From: Oerskovia turbata
Lineage (GTDB): Bacteria > Actinomycetota > Actinomycetes > Actinomycetales > Cellulomonadaceae
DNA: 64,000 nucleotides
Assembly (NCBI RefSeq): GCF_000718325.1
Contig: NZ_JOFV01000008.1
Span: 62,001 to 126,000, forward strand
Direction of reading: 5' to 3'
Part shown: piece after piece, positions 62,153 to 64,000 of the stretch
How the letters are laid out: every line of letters begins with the position of its first letter
Position numbering within the stretch: position 1 is the stretch's first letter
The notes under the pieces: model-generated
Told to the model about the DNA's origin: nothing
Database searches by the model: none
What the model saw: only the letters and a program-made list of their open reading frames with translations
Position numbers and translations under genes: made by a program

Positions 62153-62389
62153 TCACCGCCGCTCGTTCCCCCGTCGGTAGTTCCCGGTCGCCCGCGCCAG
62201 GAGGTGCTGCGCCCGGTCCTCGTCAGCCGTCTCCAGAGCGGCGATCAGTCGCGCCGCCTGGGCGCCGGAGATCGTCGCCACCAGCCGCCCGCCCCGGTAG
62301 GCCAGGACGGTCCCGGACGCCGTGACCCGATGGTCGAAGGGGTCGTCGACGAGTCGCCCGCGTGCGTCGGGCGGGCCGGATGCGCTCAT
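62153..62389 (-). CDS. Unknown small protein (78 aa)
   Basis: MSASGPPDARGRLVDDPFDHRVTASGTVLAYRGGRLVATISGAQAARLIAALETADEDRAQHLLARATGNYRRGNERR: a mixed beta/helical small soluble protein with a basic end. I do not recognise the family. TAGGGT 6 nt before the ATG (complement 62396-62401) supports that it is expressed. Confidence 0.7.
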   Translation of the reverse strand: MSASGPPDARGRLVDDPFDHRVTASGTVLAYRGGRLVATISGAQAARLIAALETADEDRAQHLLARATGNYRRGNERR

Positions 62390-62395
62390 GACGCG

Positions 62396-62401
62396 ACCCT
62401 A
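62396..62401 (-). promoter_or_regulatory. -10 element TAGGGT of small unknown gene (leaderless)
   Basis: TAGGGT on the minus strand, 6 nt before the ATG at 62387-62389. Confidence 0.45.
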
Positions 62402-62585
62402 GCCAGCGGCGAGTGGCAGATGCCAGGTGATTGGCGCCGTCGGGCAGGGGCAGGCCGGCGGCGCACGCACCCGTCTCGTACGCCGGACCGTGATCCGCGT
62501 GGACGACATTCGTCCACGATGCGTGCCTTGCGGCGCTTTCTTTGCCGTGCCGATACCGTGCAGCCATCCGAGCAAGGAGGTCAGC

Positions 62586-64000
62586 ATGCGCATCGGCGTG
62601 CCCAGAGAGACCCGTCCCGGCGAGCGGCTCGTCGCCGCGACGCCCCGTACGGTGGCCCAGCTCGTGGGCCTGGGGTACGACGTCGTGGTCGAGCACGGCG
62701 CCGGTGAGCGCGCGAGCTACCCCGACGAGGCGTACACCGAGGCGGGTGCGACCCTGGGGGACGCGGCGCTGGCGTGGGGTGCGGACGTCGTCACGGCCGT
62801 CAACAGCCCGTCGGCCGAGCAGGTCGCGGCGCTGAGCGAGGGTGCGACGCTGGTCGCCATGCTGGCGCCCGGTGCGAACGAGGCCCTCGTCCAGCAGCTC
62901 GCGGACCACGGCGTCACGGCGCTGGCCCTCGACGCCGTGCCGCGCATCTCCCGTGCCCAGTCGCTCGACGTGCTGAGCGCGATGTCGAACGTCGCGGGGT
63001 ACCGCGCGGTGATCGAGTCCGCGGAGGAGTACGGCGGCATGTTCGCCGGTCAGGTCACCGCGGCGGGCAAGACGGCGCCCGCGAACGTGTTCGTGATCGG
63101 CGCGGGTGTCGCAGGTCTCGCGGCGATCGGCACGGCCGCGAGCCTCGGCGCGCAGGTGCGTGCGTTCGACGTGCGGCCCGAGGTCGGCGAGCAGATCGAG
63201 TCGATGGGCGCGGAGTTCGTCCAGGCCGAGGGCGCGCGCCAGGAGGTCAGCACCGACGGGTACGCGAGCGCGCTGACCGCCGAGCAGGAGCGCCTCACCG
63301 CGGAGATGTACGCGGCCGAGAGCGCGCGCGCCGACATCGTCGTCACCACAGCCCTGGTGCGGGGCCGCGCGCCGCGCACGATCAGCGCCGAGATGGTCGC
63401 TGCGATGCGCCCCGGCAGCGTGATCGTGGACCTCGCGGCCTCGGGCGGCGGCAACTGCGAGCTCACGGTGCCGGGGGAGCGCGTCGTCACGGAGAACGGC
63501 GTCGTGATCCTCGGGTACACGGACCTCACGAGCCGCATGCCCAAGCACACGTCGCAGCTCGTGGGCACGAACATCGTCAACCTGCTCAAGCTCCTGACTC
63601 CGGGCGGCGACGGACAGGTCGTCCTCGACCTCGACGACGAGGTGCTGCGCGGCATGACGGTCGCGCGCGCGGGCGAGGTCCTGTGGCCGCCGCCCCCTGT
63701 CGCGGTCTCGGCCGCCCCGGCCGCACCCGTGGCTTCGGTGGTCGACGAGGCGCAGGCCGCGCGCGACGCCGCGACCGCCCTCGACGAGGCCCGACGACGT
63801 GGCACCCGCCGAGCGGTCGGGTACGCCCTGGGAGCGGTCCTGGCAGCGCTCGCCATCACGTTCTCGCCGCCCGCGTTCGTGGGGCACTTCACGGTGTTCG
63901 CGCTCGCGGTGGTCGTGGGCTACTACGTGATCTCGAACGTGAGCCACTCGCTGCACACCCCGCTCATGGCCCAGACGAACGCGATCTCCGGCATCATCCT
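62586..64000 (+). CDS. pntA: NAD(P) transhydrogenase alpha subunit (runs off window)
   Basis: 471 codons visible, no stop: the gene continues beyond 64000. ATG at 62586 follows a perfect AAGGAGGT. The PntA domain I sequence begins [23 protein letters not shown]. The NAD(H) site [44 protein letters not shown] and the [21 protein letters not shown] block are clear. After a linker, membrane helices start ([34 protein letters not shown]). It couples NADH/NADP exchange to the proton gradient; pntB should follow outside the window. Confidence 0.95.
   Translation, partial: MRIGVPRETRPGERLVAATPRTVAQLVGLGYDVVVEHGAGERASYPDEAYTEAGATLGDAALAWGADVVTAVNSPSAEQVAALSEGATLVAMLAPGANEALVQQLADHGVTALALDAVPRISRAQSLDVLSAMSNVAGYRAVIESAEEYGGMFAGQVTAAGKTAPANVFVIGAGVAGLAAIGTAASLGAQVRAFDVRPEVGEQIESMGAEFVQAEGARQEVSTDGYASALTAEQERLTAEMYAAESARADIVVTTALVRGRAPRTISAEMVAAMRPGSVIVDLAASGGGNCELTVPGERVVTENGVVILGYTDLTSRMPKHTSQLVGTNIVNLLKLLTPGGDGQVVLDLDDEVLRGMTVARAGEVLWPPPPVAVSAAPAAPVASVVDEAQAARDAATALDEARRRGTRRAVGYALGAVLAALAITFSPPAFVGHFTVFALAVVVGYYVISNVSHSLHTPLMAQTNAISGII

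Noticed and set aside
62223..63956. A 577-codon minus-strand open frame opposite pntA
   Set aside because: Overlaps the clear pntA coding region; no recognisable family sequence.
1..64000. Insertion sequences, prophage, CRISPR arrays, rRNA genes
   Set aside because: No transposase, integrase, regularly spaced repeat or rRNA signature found on either strand.

Overview
The window is very GC-rich chromosomal DNA. It is densely coded, rich in GTG starts and full of 4-bp gene overlaps. The gene content is that of an actinobacterium: an acyl-CoA carboxylase beta/epsilon pair, DUF3039, DUF2017 next to clpS, an actinobacterial Tad pilus locus, the prfB-ftsEX-M23 peptidase-smpB-ssrA order, and a tmRNA tag ADSKRTDFALAA. 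I infer a Micrococcales-type organism, perhaps Cellulomonadaceae or Promicromonosporaceae; the genus cannot be fixed from sequence alone. I see no phage, insertion sequence, rRNA, CRISPR array or clear island, so this looks like core chromosome with a few accessory modules.

Layout. 1-2740 (minus): acyl-CoA carboxylase beta subunit, an unknown His-rich protein and the epsilon subunit, diverging from birA (which charges the biotin of the same enzyme) and an adenylate cyclase. 5027-9890: SRAP protein, PadR regulator plus membrane partner, Bcr/CflA-type exporter, LCP cell-wall ligase. 9904-11177 (minus): aminotransferase with an apparently frameshifted N-terminus. 11431-16287: Tad/Flp pilus operon (ATPase, TadB, TadC, Flp-like pilin, two TadE-like, one TadG-like). 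16470-18480: a WxL-like secreted protein and a DUF916-like membrane-anchored partner. 18553-24657: prfB, ftsE, ftsX, FtsX-linked M23 peptidase, smpB, DoxX-like protein, tmRNA. 24759-28337: unknown protein, DUF4349 lipoprotein, LLM flavin oxidoreductase, PfkB kinase.

28512-34894 is an amino-sugar uptake and catabolism cluster: ROK repressor with its own operator, solute-binding lipoprotein, two permeases, ROK kinase, glucosamine-6-phosphate deaminase. It has no transport ATPase and no nagA. 35009-37203: DUF3039 plus a DEAD/DEAH helicase. Then come pncB, clpS-DUF2017, a tiny membrane protein, murI-metallohydrolase, rph-rdgB, a DUF3054-type protein, an ABC-F ATPase, ppk2, a four-gene minus-strand operon (MFS carrier, PLP lyase/decarboxylase, NUDIX-like, Pr6Pr-like), thioredoxin, a TetR-controlled oxidoreductase, dodecin, rplU-rpmA-obg, proB, proA, a 51-aa membrane protein, nadD, a Pro-rich membrane protein, rsfS, a histidine phosphatase, tRNA-Ala(GGC), a small unknown gene, and the start of pntA.

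Two patterns run through the window. First, about twenty start codons lie 6-8 nt after a TANNNT-like hexamer, often exactly TAGGCT, which marks leaderless transcripts. Second, several genes end in strong GC hairpins; four of them are followed by the same CCTTCGTCGT sequence, and convergent genes are often separated by long perfect palindromes. The most unusual items are the WxL-like/DUF916-like pair beside the Tad locus, a loop-less 42-bp palindrome inside a gene end, the four-gene PLP-lyase operon and the aminotransferase frameshift.
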